A DNA stretch of 64,000 nt from SVFI01 sp045588655 (GTDB lineage Bacteria; Bacillota; Clostridia; Lachnospirales; Lachnospiraceae), in NCBI GenBank assembly GCA_045588655.1, contig JAZNEP010000022.1, positions 248,001 through 312,000 of the forward strand. Direction: 5' to 3'. The notes below the pieces were generated by a model that did not search any database, was not told the origin of the DNA, and saw only the letters and a list, made by a program, of their open reading frames with translations. How positions within the stretch are numbered: the stretch's first letter is position 1; the number at the start of each line of letters is the position of its first letter. Below are positions 52,672-61,582 of the stretch, piece after piece. The translations under genes were made by a program, and so were the position numbers.

Positions 52672-53820
52672 ATGAAAAAAATTGTTTTGTTAGGATCAAC
52701 AGGATCAATCGGAACACAGACATTAGAGGTAGTGAGAAGTTATTCTGAAAAACTATCGGTAACAGCACTTGCGGCAGGAAGTAACGTGAGTAAAATGGAA
52801 GAGCAGATCCGGGAGTTTCATCCGGATTATGCAGTTATGTGGTCGGAAAAAGCCGCTAAGGAGCTGCGAGAGAAAGTGAAAGATCTGGATGTAACAGTAC
52901 TTGCAGGTATGGATGGATTGATTGAAATTTGTATGCTTTCGGAAGCAGATGTGGTAGTTACAGCTATTGTGGGAATGATTGGAATCAGGCCAACAATCGC
53001 AGCGATCAAAGCAGGTAAAGATATTGCACTTGCCAATAAAGAGACACTTGTGACAGCGGGACATATCATTATGCCGCTAGCAAAGGAACATGGTGTATCC
53101 ATTTTGCCTGTGGATAGTGAACACAGTGCAATTTTTCAATCACTCAACGGGGAGCCAAAAGATAAAATCAGCAAAATTCTGTTGACAGCATCCGGCGGAC
53201 CATTTCGCGGTTATACAAAAGAGCAGATGAAAGCGGTGACTGTGGAAGACGCGTTAAAGCACCCGAACTGGGCAATGGGAAAAAAGATAACCATCGATTC
53301 TGCAACTATGGTAAATAAAGGATTGGAAGTGATGGAAGCCGGTTGGTTATTTCACGTGACACCGGATAAAATAAAAGTAGTAGTACAACCTCAGAGCATC
53401 ATACATTCTATGGTAGAGTACGTAGACGGAGCAGTTATGGCTCAGCTTGGGGTTCCTGATATGAAGCTACCGATTCAGTATGCACTTTTTTATCCGGATC
53501 GTTTGCCTATGCAGGAGAATAAGATTGACTTTTTCGCTTTGAAGGAGATTACGTTCGGAGAACCGGATCTTGATGTCTTCACCGGATTGAAGCTTGCGTA
53601 TGAAGCATTCGAGATTGGTGGTAGCATGCCTACCGTATTTAACGCGGCCAATGAAAAAGCAGTCAGTCTGTTTTTGAATCGTGACATTGCGTTTTTGGAA
53701 ATTCCGGAATTGATCGGATTGTCTATGGAGCAGCATAAAGTAGTAAAAGATCCGACAGTGGAACAGATTTTGGAAGCGGAGGCTTCCTGTTATGAATTTA
53801 TTGAGAGCAGGTGTAAATAG
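52672..53820 (+). CDS. dxr: 1-Deoxy-D-xylulose 5-phosphate reductoisomerase
   Basis: Dxr is the second enzyme of the MEP isoprenoid pathway and feeds UppS. The 382 residues have the NADPH loop GSTGSIGTQT (8-17), LANKETLV, PVDSEHSAIFQ, TASGGPFRG and HPNWAMGKKITIDSATMVNKGLE. I chose ATG 52672 (standard start MKKIVLLGSTGSIG); a GTG ten codons earlier follows AAAGG and is an alternative. Confidence 0.97.
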   Translation: MKKIVLLGSTGSIGTQTLEVVRSYSEKLSVTALAAGSNVSKMEEQIREFHPDYAVMWSEKAAKELREKVKDLDVTVLAGMDGLIEICMLSEADVVVTAIVGMIGIRPTIAAIKAGKDIALANKETLVTAGHIIMPLAKEHGVSILPVDSEHSAIFQSLNGEPKDKISKILLTASGGPFRGYTKEQMKAVTVEDALKHPNWAMGKKITIDSATMVNKGLEVMEAGWLFHVTPDKIKVVVQPQSIIHSMVEYVDGAVMAQLGVPDMKLPIQYALFYPDRLPMQENKIDFFALKEITFGEPDLDVFTGLKLAYEAFEIGGSMPTVFNAANEKAVSLFLNRDIAFLEIPELIGLSMEQHKVVKDPTVEQILEAEASCYEFIESRCK

Positions 53821-54930
53821 TTGGGTATTATTTTATTTATCATAATTTTTTGTGTGGTTGTTGTAGCACATGAACTTGGCCATTTTATTTTGGCGAAAGC
53901 AAACGGAATACACGTGGTGGAGTTTAGCGTAGGAATGGGACCATGTCTTGTTTCCTTTCAAAAAGGAGATACTAAATACGCGATTCGTCTTTTTCCAATT
54001 GGTGGTGCATGTATGTTCGAAGGAGAGGATGGACTTGACCTTACGGAAGGAGAAGAAAAAGGAGTAGACAAAGAACAGGAAACAGAGAAGGATGCACTCA
54101 TTCATAATACAGAGCTTGGTAAGAAATCGGGTGCGTTTCCCGATGCGCCTGTATTTGCCAGAATGGCAACGATAGTGGCGGGCCCATTTTTTAATTTTAT
54201 TCTTGCGTTTCTCTTTTCGCTCATTATTGTTGGAAGCTATGGTGCGGATGTTCCGGTGATTCAGGATGTCATTGAAGGCGGGGCGGCGCAGGCGGCAGGT
54301 ATGCAGAGCGGTGATAAAATTTTATCGATGAATCAAGATACCATTCATTTGTACCGCGATGTCAGTCTGTTTTCTATGTTAAATCAGGGAGAAGCTGTTA
54401 CGGTAACGTATGAGCGCGATGGAGAAACACATTCGACTGTACTTACACCGATTTATAATGAAGAAGAAGGCAGATATTATATGGGATTTTATGGTGGAGT
54501 GTACGAAAAGTTTGGTGTGCTCGAGACCATGAAATACAGTGCGTATGAAGTTGGTTATTGGATTGAGTCTACATTTAAAAGTCTGGAAATGTTGGTTCGT
54601 GGACAGGTATCGAAGGATGATGTGGCGGGTCCGGTAGGAATGGCACAGGTAGTGACGGACATTTACACGCAGTCCAAACCGGATGGGATTTTTTATATCA
54701 TGCTGAACATGCTTAATTTTGCCATTCTTCTTTCGGCAAACTTGGGAGTACTGAATCTTTTGCCGCTTCCGGCATTGGATGGCGGACGATTGGTGTTTTT
54801 GATAATTGAAGCAATACGTGGCAAAGCACTTCCGCCGGAGAAAGAGGGTATCGTACACATGATAGGTATGGTATGTCTGATGATGCTTATGGTATTTGTG
54901 TTTATTAATGACATTATGAAGCTGTTTTAA
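53821..54930 (+). CDS. rseP: Site-2 intramembrane zinc protease RseP/RasP
   Basis: RseP cuts anti-sigma factors and signal peptides within the membrane. The 369 residues start at TTG directly after the dxr stop. The metalloprotease motif HELGH (His17, Glu18, His21) is in the first helix. A PDZ domain (about 125-215) and a second zinc motif NLLPLPALDGGR are present, with four membrane helices. An acidic insert follows the first helix (about 72-100). Confidence 0.95.
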   Translation: MGIILFIIIFCVVVVAHELGHFILAKANGIHVVEFSVGMGPCLVSFQKGDTKYAIRLFPIGGACMFEGEDGLDLTEGEEKGVDKEQETEKDALIHNTELGKKSGAFPDAPVFARMATIVAGPFFNFILAFLFSLIIVGSYGADVPVIQDVIEGGAAQAAGMQSGDKILSMNQDTIHLYRDVSLFSMLNQGEAVTVTYERDGETHSTVLTPIYNEEEGRYYMGFYGGVYEKFGVLETMKYSAYEVGYWIESTFKSLEMLVRGQVSKDDVAGPVGMAQVVTDIYTQSKPDGIFYIMLNMLNFAILLSANLGVLNLLPLPALDGGRLVFLIIEAIRGKALPPEKEGIVHMIGMVCLMMLMVFVFINDIMKLF

Positions 54931-54944
54931 GGAGGATACGAAAG

Positions 54945-56003
54945 ATGTATCGTGATGCTACAAAGGTGATAAAAATTGGTGACAAGGTGATTGGCGGAGG
55001 AAATCCGATTTTGATCCAGTCGATGACAAATACACATACAGAGGATGTGGAGGCTACGGTGGCGCAGATTCACAGATTGGAAAAGGCAGGCTGTGAGATT
55101 ATCCGCTGTACGGTTCCGACACTTGAGGCAGCAAGCGCAATTGCTGAGATTAAGAAACAGATTCACATTCCCCTGGTTGCAGACATTCATTTTGATTATA
55201 AAATGGCAATTGCAGCGATGGAGAATGGAGCGGATAAGATTCGAATTAATCCGGGAAACATTGGAAGTATTGAGCGGGTGAAAGCCGTTGTTGATGTCGC
55301 AAAAGAAAGAAATATACCGATTCGTGTCGGTGTAAACAGTGGATCTTTAGAAAAGAATCTGGTGGAAAAATATGGTGGTGTAACAGCGGAAGGAATTGTA
55401 GAGAGTGCACTGGATAAGGTACGTATGATAGAAGATTTAGGCTATGACAATTTGGTGATCAGCATTAAGTCTTCGGATGTTCTTATGTGTGTGGCAGCGC
55501 ATGAACGACTGGTTGAGAAGACAAATTATCCGTTACATGTGGGAATAACAGAATCAGGAACCCTTACAAGTGGAAATATAAAATCGGCAATCGGGCTGGG
55601 TATTATATTAAATCAGGGAATCGGAGATACCATTCGTGTATCATTGACCGGTGACCCAGTGGAAGAAATTAAGTCAGCAAAACTCATTCTTCGTACCTTG
55701 GGACTTCGTAAGGGAGGAATCGAGGTGGTTTCATGTCCGACGTGCGGAAGAACAAGAATTGATTTGATTGGTCTTGCCAATGAAGTGGAAAAAATGGTGG
55801 CAGATATTCCGCTTGATTTGAAAGTTGCGGTCATGGGATGTGTGGTAAACGGACCGGGAGAAGCGAAAGAAGCAGATATCGGTATCGCCGGTGGAATTGG
55901 TGAAGGTCTTTTGATAAAAAAAGGCGAAATTATTAAAAAAGTACCGGAGGATCAGCTACTTTCTACGTTGAAAGATGAGTTGTTAAATTGGGGTAAAGAA
56001 TAA
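54945..56003 (+). CDS. ispG: (E)-4-Hydroxy-3-methylbut-2-enyl-diphosphate synthase
   Basis: IspG (GcpE) is a 4Fe-4S enzyme late in the MEP pathway. The 352 residues show the TIM barrel start (PILIQSMTNTHTEDVEAT), RINPGNIG, and the cluster-binding Cys in SCPTCGRT and GCVVNGPGEA. Ribosome binding site AAGGAGG. Together with dxr it gives two pathway steps in this operon; B. subtilis has proS near this place instead. Confidence 0.97.
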   Translation: MYRDATKVIKIGDKVIGGGNPILIQSMTNTHTEDVEATVAQIHRLEKAGCEIIRCTVPTLEAASAIAEIKKQIHIPLVADIHFDYKMAIAAMENGADKIRINPGNIGSIERVKAVVDVAKERNIPIRVGVNSGSLEKNLVEKYGGVTAEGIVESALDKVRMIEDLGYDNLVISIKSSDVLMCVAAHERLVEKTNYPLHVGITESGTLTSGNIKSAIGLGIILNQGIGDTIRVSLTGDPVEEIKSAKLILRTLGLRKGGIEVVSCPTCGRTRIDLIGLANEVEKMVADIPLDLKVAVMGCVVNGPGEAKEADIGIAGGIGEGLLIKKGEIIKKVPEDQLLSTLKDELLNWGKE

Positions 56004-59000
56004 ATGAGCAGTAGGTTTTTTGACGTGTTTCCGACATTAAAGTTGGAAGGTGAATGTAAAGCTTATATGGAACTGGCCATGGTAGAGCGAATTGCAACTA
56101 CACGTGCGAGAGATTTGTATAAGGTTTACATAACTTGCGATAGACTGATTGAAAAAAAATATATCTATATGATTGAAAAAGAGCTGCAGAGGCAGCTTTT
56201 TTCAGCTGCAGAAGAAGATCTGCGCGGTCAGGGACCGATAGTGAATGTAAAATTGTATGAAACCTTTCATCTGTCGGACCAGTATAATGTGAAAAAACTG
56301 TTTGAAGTTTATATGGACAGTATATTGATGGAAATGAAACAATATAGTCCGGTCTTATACAGTATGTTAAAAAAGGGGGAATTCACATATCGAGGGGAAA
56401 AAGAAGTGATTCTTTCTGTTGAAAATATTCCGTTGCATCATCAGAAAAAGCAGGAACTGATGGATATTTTGCAAAAGATAGTGTGCGAAAGATGCGGTAT
56501 TTCAGCTTTGTTCGATATAGAATATATTGAGCCGAAGGAAAGCCGATATCGCAAGGAGGATGATGTTCGTATTGCCCGTAAGGTGGAAGAAATTATGCAG
56601 AGAGCAACGTCGGATGGACCAAAGAGCAGTGACACGGAATATGCAAACATGCCGGATGGCGGTGGAGATGAGTTGTTTGGCGGAGCACCTGAAAAAGTGG
56701 AGGAAAAACCAGCCATTCAGCCACCAAAAAAAGCACCGGCCACGGATCCGCCTGCCAAAGAAAAGCCAAGCGGAATGAAACAGGAGAACCGTCCATATCG
56801 CCGACCGCAGCGAAAATCGGATAATCCGGATGTGTTATATGGGTACGATATAGAGGGAGAAATTACGCCGATTGATCAGATTCTCGGAGAGATTGGTGAA
56901 GTGGTAATTAAGGGGCAAATTTTAAGTACAGATGAAAAAGAAATTCGTAATGAAAAAACGATATATACCTTTTCGATTACCGATTTTACCGATACAATCA
57001 AATGTAAAATGTTCTGTCCAAACGAAGAGTTGCCTAGTATTCGCGCGGGAGCCGGGAAGGGTTCATTTGTTCTGGTAAAGGGAGTACCGTTGCAGGATAC
57101 TTATGACCGTGATTTGGTGATAAATATTAAGTCCATTCAAAAGTCAAAAGATTTTAGAGTAACAAGAAGCGATCATGCCTTGAACAAGAGAGTAGAGCTC
57201 CACTGTCATACCAAAATGAGTGACATGGATGGGGTTGCTGATGTGATTGATATTATTAAGCGTGCATATAAATGGGGACATCCGGCTATTGCGATTACCG
57301 ATCATGGGGTCGTAGCAGGTTTGGCAGACATGTTTCATACTTGGCAGGACTTATATAAAGCAGCAAAAGCAGAGGCAGAGAAAGAGGGAAAGACCTTAGA
57401 TCGACAGGATTTTTTCAAGGTCATTATCGGTTCAGAGATTTACCTTGTCGATGACTTGAAACATATAGTGAGCAATTCAAAAAACCAGTCGTTGGAAGAT
57501 ACGTATGTTGTATTTGATATTGAGACTACCGGTTTTTCAAATGAAAAGAATAATATCATTGAGATTGGTGCAGTTAAAATACAGCATGGAAGTATAGTGG
57601 ATCGGTTCTCAAGTTATGTAAACCCGTATGAACCGATACCGTTTCGCATTGAGCAGTTGACCGGGATTAACGACAGTATGGTCATGGATGCTCCTGCCAT
57701 AGAAGAAGTACTTCCGCAGTTTTTGGCTTTTTGTGAAAGTTCTGTTTTGGTAGCCCACAATGCGGAGTTTGATATTGGATTTATAAGAGTGGCGGCCGCA
57801 AGGCAAAATCTGCCGTTTGATTATACATACGTAGATACGGTGGCGCTCGCCAGAGTGCTGTTACCGAATTTGGCAAAATATAAATTGGATAATGTGGCAA
57901 AGACAATGGGTGTTTCTTTGGAAAATCACCACAGAGCGGTAGATGATGCAGGTGCCACAGCAGAAATTTTTGAGAAGTTCATCCCGATGCTGAGACAGCA
58001 GGGTGTTTACACGTTGGATGAATTAAATGTACTGGGAGATGAAAGTCCGGAAGCAATCAGTAAGCTTCCTTCTTATCATGCAATTGTACTAGCAAAAAAT
58101 GATGTGGGACGAGTAAATTTGTATAAGCTTGTGTCGGAGTCACATCTAAACTATTTTAATCGTCGCCCGAAAGTACCAAAGAGCCTTATTATGAAATATA
58201 GAGAAGGGCTGATTCTGGGAAGTGCGTGTGAAGCAGGAGAGTTGTATCGCGCAATTCTGGATGGAAAATCCGAATCCGAAATTGCAAAAATTGTGCGCTT
58301 CTATGATTATTTGGAAATTCAGCCACTTGGAAACAATGCGTTTATGATTGATTCCGAAAAAGTGGAGAATATCAAATCCATGGAGGATATAAAAGCAATT
58401 AACAGACAGATTTGTGATCTGGGTGAGCAGTTTGGAAAACCGGTTTGTGCCACTTGTGATGTGCATTTTCTGGATCCGGAGGATGAAGTGTACCGCCGAA
58501 TTATTATGGCCGGAAAAGGATTTAAAGACGCGGATTCCCAGGCACCACTCTATCTTCGAACCACAGATGAGATGTTGGAAGAATTTGAGTATCTTGGAAG
58601 CGATAAAGCCAGAGAAGTCGTAATTGAAAATACAAATCGGATTGCGGATATGGTCGATGTAGTGGATCCGGTTAGACCGGACAAGTGTCCGCCTGTAATT
58701 GAAAACAGTGACCAGACCCTGACCGATATCTGTTATCGCAAAGCACATGAGATTTATGGCGAAACGTTGCCTGATATTGTGGAAGAGCGTTTAAAACGTG
58801 AGCTTAATTCGATTATTTCCAATGGTTTTGCGGTGATGTATATTATTGCCCAAAAGCTCGTGTGGAAATCTGTGGAGGATGGATATCTGGTGGGTTCTCG
58901 TGGTTCGGTCGGGTCCTCGTTTGTGGCTTATGCTGCCGGAATTACAGAGGTAAACTCGCTCAGTCCGCACTACTATTGTAAACATTGTCACTACTATGAT

Positions 59001-60581
59001 TTTGATTCAGAGGAAGTTCTGCAATATTCCGGAATGGCAGGGTGCGATATGCCGGATAAACTTTGTCCGCAATGTGGTAAGCCGCTGGTAAAGGACGGTT
59101 TTGACATTCCGTTTGAAACGTTCCTTGGTTTCAAAGGAGATAAAGAGCCGGATATTGACTTAAACTTCTCCGGAGAATATCAGAGTAAAGCGCATAAGTA
59201 TACGGAAGTAATCTTTGGAGCAGGACAGGCGTATCGGGCAGGTACCATCGGAACACTGGCGGATAAGACCGCATACGGCTATGTGAGAAATTATTACGAA
59301 GAGAGAGGAATTCATAAACGTAGTTGTGAGATGGAACGAATTGCCAAAGGTTGTGAAAAAGTACGTCGTTCGACCGGACAGCATCCGGGCGGTATTATTG
59401 TGCTTCCGCTGGGTGAGGAAATTGATTCCTTCACACCGGTTCAGCATCCGGCAAATGATATGACAACAGATATTATAACAACACATTTTGATTATCATAA
59501 AATTGATCATAATCTGCTCAAACTCGATATTCTCGGACACGACGATCCGACGATGATTCGTATGCTTCAGGATTTGACAGGTCTTGATCCGACCACGATA
59601 CCGCTGGATGATAAACAGGTCATGAGTCTGTTTCAATCAACCCAGGCACTCCATGTAACGCCGGAGGAGTTGGGGGATTGCAAGCTCGGGGCACTGGGGA
59701 TTCCGGAGTTTGGTACGGATTTTGCGATGCAGATGTTGATTGACGCAGGGCCAAAATCGTTTTCGGATTTGGTCCGTATTTCCGGATTGTCACATGGTAC
59801 GGACGTATGGCTTGGTAATGCAAAAACGTTGATTGAGGAAGGAAAGGCTACGATTTCAACAGCGGTTTGTACGCGAGATGATATCATGATTTATCTTATT
59901 AGCAAGGGCGTAGACAGTGCACTTTCCTTTACCATTATGGAAAGTGTACGTAAAGGAAAAGGTGTAAAGCCGGAATGGGAAGAAGCCATGGTAGCTGCAG
60001 GGGTTCCGGATTGGTATATCTGGTCCTGCAAAAAAATCAAGTATATGTTCCCAAAAGCGCATGCGGCAGCGTACGTTATGATGGCTTGGAGAATTGCGTA
60101 TTGCAAGGTCTATTATCCGCTTGCCTACTACACCGCATTTTTCAGCATTCGTGCAACTGCATTTTCGTATGAGTTGATGTGTCAGGGAAAGGCATATCTG
60201 GAAAATACGATTGAGGAGTATAAGAAGAGAAAAGACACTCTTTCTAACAAGGAAAAAGATACACTCAAGGATATGCGAATTGTACAGGAAATGTATGCCC
60301 GTGGGTTTGAGTTTATGAAGCTGGATCTATATAAGGCGCATTCGAGAAATTTTCAAATTATTGATGGGAAAATCATGCCATCCTTCAGCAGTATTGAAGG
60401 CATGGGAGATAAAGCAGCAGAAGCTATCATGGAAGCCGCTAAGGATGGCCCGTTTTTGTCAAAGGATGATCTCAAGAGCAGAAGTAAAGTTCCGCAAAGT
60501 GTATTGGATAAAATGGGAGAGCTTGGGCTTCTTGGAGATATCCCGGAATCAAATCAGTATAGTCTGTTTGATTTGATGTAG
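56004..60581 (+). CDS. polC: DNA polymerase III PolC-type alpha subunit
   Basis: PolC is the replicative polymerase of low-G+C Gram-positive bacteria. The 1525 residues hold an N-terminal domain with a disordered Pro/Lys linker (about 205-270) and an OB fold. The PHP domain (ELHCHTKMSDMDG at about 398) is split by the DnaQ-like exonuclease (DIETTGF at about 505). The palm with acidic PDIDLNF (near 1050) and a Cys-rich zinc site (CKHCHYYDF...CPQCG) follow, then the C-terminal duplex-binding part. The ATG immediately follows the ispG stop. Confidence 0.98.
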   Translation: MSSRFFDVFPTLKLEGECKAYMELAMVERIATTRARDLYKVYITCDRLIEKKYIYMIEKELQRQLFSAAEEDLRGQGPIVNVKLYETFHLSDQYNVKKLFEVYMDSILMEMKQYSPVLYSMLKKGEFTYRGEKEVILSVENIPLHHQKKQELMDILQKIVCERCGISALFDIEYIEPKESRYRKEDDVRIARKVEEIMQRATSDGPKSSDTEYANMPDGGGDELFGGAPEKVEEKPAIQPPKKAPATDPPAKEKPSGMKQENRPYRRPQRKSDNPDVLYGYDIEGEITPIDQILGEIGEVVIKGQILSTDEKEIRNEKTIYTFSITDFTDTIKCKMFCPNEELPSIRAGAGKGSFVLVKGVPLQDTYDRDLVINIKSIQKSKDFRVTRSDHALNKRVELHCHTKMSDMDGVADVIDIIKRAYKWGHPAIAITDHGVVAGLADMFHTWQDLYKAAKAEAEKEGKTLDRQDFFKVIIGSEIYLVDDLKHIVSNSKNQSLEDTYVVFDIETTGFSNEKNNIIEIGAVKIQHGSIVDRFSSYVNPYEPIPFRIEQLTGINDSMVMDAPAIEEVLPQFLAFCESSVLVAHNAEFDIGFIRVAAARQNLPFDYTYVDTVALARVLLPNLAKYKLDNVAKTMGVSLENHHRAVDDAGATAEIFEKFIPMLRQQGVYTLDELNVLGDESPEAISKLPSYHAIVLAKNDVGRVNLYKLVSESHLNYFNRRPKVPKSLIMKYREGLILGSACEAGELYRAILDGKSESEIAKIVRFYDYLEIQPLGNNAFMIDSEKVENIKSMEDIKAINRQICDLGEQFGKPVCATCDVHFLDPEDEVYRRIIMAGKGFKDADSQAPLYLRTTDEMLEEFEYLGSDKAREVVIENTNRIADMVDVVDPVRPDKCPPVIENSDQTLTDICYRKAHEIYGETLPDIVEERLKRELNSIISNGFAVMYIIAQKLVWKSVEDGYLVGSRGSVGSSFVAYAAGITEVNSLSPHYYCKHCHYYDFDSEEVLQYSGMAGCDMPDKLCPQCGKPLVKDGFDIPFETFLGFKGDKEPDIDLNFSGEYQSKAHKYTEVIFGAGQAYRAGTIGTLADKTAYGYVRNYYEERGIHKRSCEMERIAKGCEKVRRSTGQHPGGIIVLPLGEEIDSFTPVQHPANDMTTDIITTHFDYHKIDHNLLKLDILGHDDPTMIRMLQDLTGLDPTTIPLDDKQVMSLFQSTQALHVTPEELGDCKLGALGIPEFGTDFAMQMLIDAGPKSFSDLVRISGLSHGTDVWLGNAKTLIEEGKATISTAVCTRDDIMIYLISKGVDSALSFTIMESVRKGKGVKPEWEEAMVAAGVPDWYIWSCKKIKYMFPKAHAAAYVMMAWRIAYCKVYYPLAYYTAFFSIRATAFSYELMCQGKAYLENTIEEYKKRKDTLSNKEKDTLKDMRIVQEMYARGFEFMKLDLYKAHSRNFQIIDGKIMPSFSSIEGMGDKAAEAIMEAAKDGPFLSKDDLKSRSKVPQSVLDKMGELGLLGDIPESNQYSLFDLM

Positions 60582-60615
60582 GGAAGAGGAAAGAACAGAG
60601 TGAGGATTTGTAGAA

Positions 60616-60649
60616 AACAGATGTGAGATAGGTCTCATGTCTGTTTTTT
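60616..60649 (+). terminator. Terminator of the pyrH-polC run
   Basis: A 13-bp stem (two wobbles) closes a TAGG loop and is followed by a run of T. It faces the tRNA terminator from the other strand. Confidence 0.85.
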
Positions 60650-60681
60650 AATAATGAATTCAGATAAAGAATGTAGAAAAT

Positions 60682-60718
60682 AAAAAAAGCATTGAAAAAC
60701 TTAAATTTTCAACACTTT
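60682..60718 (-). terminator. Terminator of tRNA-Glu on the minus strand
   Basis: Read on the minus strand, AAAGTGTTGAAAA pairs with TTTTCAATGCTTT (two wobbles) and runs into seven T. Confidence 0.7.
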
Positions 60719-60747
60719 CTCGGGTTGGGCTGTTAAAAATATGTTAG

Positions 60748-60819
60748 CAGCTCGTAGGGGAATCGAACCCCTGTTTCCGCCGTGAGAGGGCGGCGTCTTG
60801 ACCGCTTGACCAACGAGCC
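60748..60819 (-). tRNA. tRNA-Glu (anticodon CUC)
   Basis: The minus strand folds as a 72-nt tRNA: acceptor GGCTCGT/ACGAGCT with a G-T at the first pair, and anticodon stem CCGCC/GGCGG with loop CTCTCAC (anticodon CTC, reading GAG). The T arm is CAGGG-GTTCGAT-TCCCC-like. The CCA end is not encoded. Glu with UUC normally reads both codons; this CUC isoacceptor is an addition. Confidence 0.93.
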
Positions 60820-60851
60820 ATATTTATGTATTACACAACGTCCTTGACTAT

Positions 60852-60878
60852 ATTATAATAAAATGAAGTGAAATGCAA
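60852..60878 (-). promoter_or_regulatory. Putative promoter of tRNA-Glu
   Basis: On the minus strand, TATAAT (plus-strand 60852-60857) with TTGCAT 15 bases upstream (60873-60878), or CTTGCA with 16. It lies about 32 bases before the tRNA. Confidence 0.5.
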
Positions 60879-60931
60879 GAACTTTTTTGAATTTCCAGAT
60901 AGATATTTTTCGTATTTATTAAAAAAATATA

Positions 60932-60960
60932 TTTACGAGTGCTTTTTAGCGTGTTAGAAT
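60932..60960 (+). promoter_or_regulatory. Putative promoter of the small protein gene
   Basis: TTTACG, a 17-base spacer, then TAGAAT, about 34 bases before the start codon. Confidence 0.5.
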
Positions 60961-60994
60961 ACAAATAGTATTGGTTTCGGGAGGGCGATGTTAA

Positions 60995-61429
60995 ATGCAA
61001 AAGGAAGTATTTAATCAGATTATAGTAGATAATATTGATGCAACACTGGTAAGTGTCGTTTTAAGTAATGGAATGGTACTTAGCCGTAAGTTAGAAATTG
61101 AGGGAAATCGTACGACGAGTACGAATGTTACTTTTATCAAGATAGAAGAAACATATGTTGGTGTACGTGAAAAATTGGATGTTACATACGATTACAGCGG
61201 ACAGACAAGAAAAGGAGATTCCAAGTATGCAGACTATTACATGGCATACGAGGACATTGTTGCTTTAGAGTTCTATGAGGAGTCAGTAAAGAAAGCACTG
61301 GAAGAGAATGAAAAAGCACAGACCCGTCAGGCGTCGCTTCCAAACGAAGTAGAGCGCGAGTACGTAGAAAAATCGCAAAAGAAGAGTGTGGAAGAAGAGC
61401 TGTTTATCAAAACAGCAGGGGATATTTAA
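60995..61429 (+). CDS. Hypothetical 144-residue protein
   Basis: I do not recognise the family. Residues 1-95 look like a compact beta-rich domain (NIDATLVSVVLSNGMVLSRKLEIEG, EETYVGVREKLDVTYDYSG), then a charged coiled coil with many Glu and Lys. There is no signal peptide, membrane helix or Cys. It has its own promoter, a fair GGGAGG ribosome binding site and a strong terminator, so it is a single-gene unit expressed on its own. Confidence 0.75.
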   Translation: MQKEVFNQIIVDNIDATLVSVVLSNGMVLSRKLEIEGNRTTSTNVTFIKIEETYVGVREKLDVTYDYSGQTRKGDSKYADYYMAYEDIVALEFYEESVKKALEENEKAQTRQASLPNEVEREYVEKSQKKSVEEELFIKTAGDI

Positions 61430-61460
61430 GAGAAGGAAATGGGATAAACGAATTGACAGA

Positions 61461-61495
61461 AATGAGAAATGAACTGAGTTCATTTCTCATTCTTT
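61461..61495 (+). terminator. Terminator after the hypothetical gene
   Basis: A perfect 14-bp inverted repeat (AATGAGAAATGAAC and its complement) around TGA, followed by CTTT. The short T-run makes it imperfect, but the stem is strong. Confidence 0.7.
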
Positions 61496-61547
61496 GTGAA
61501 TGCGATGTAAAAAATATGTAGGAAAGAAACAATAAAAGTAAATTGAA

Positions 61548-61561
61548 GTATGCTTTCATAC
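61548..61561 (+). promoter_or_regulatory. Short inverted repeat before the RND exporter gene
   Basis: GTATG-CTTT-CATAC lies 21 bases before the start codon, with TTGAAG adjoining. It could be a repressor operator or a small hairpin; no clear promoter is visible around it. Confidence 0.25.
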
Positions 61562-61582
61562 AGCAAGGGAAAGAGTGGTAGA

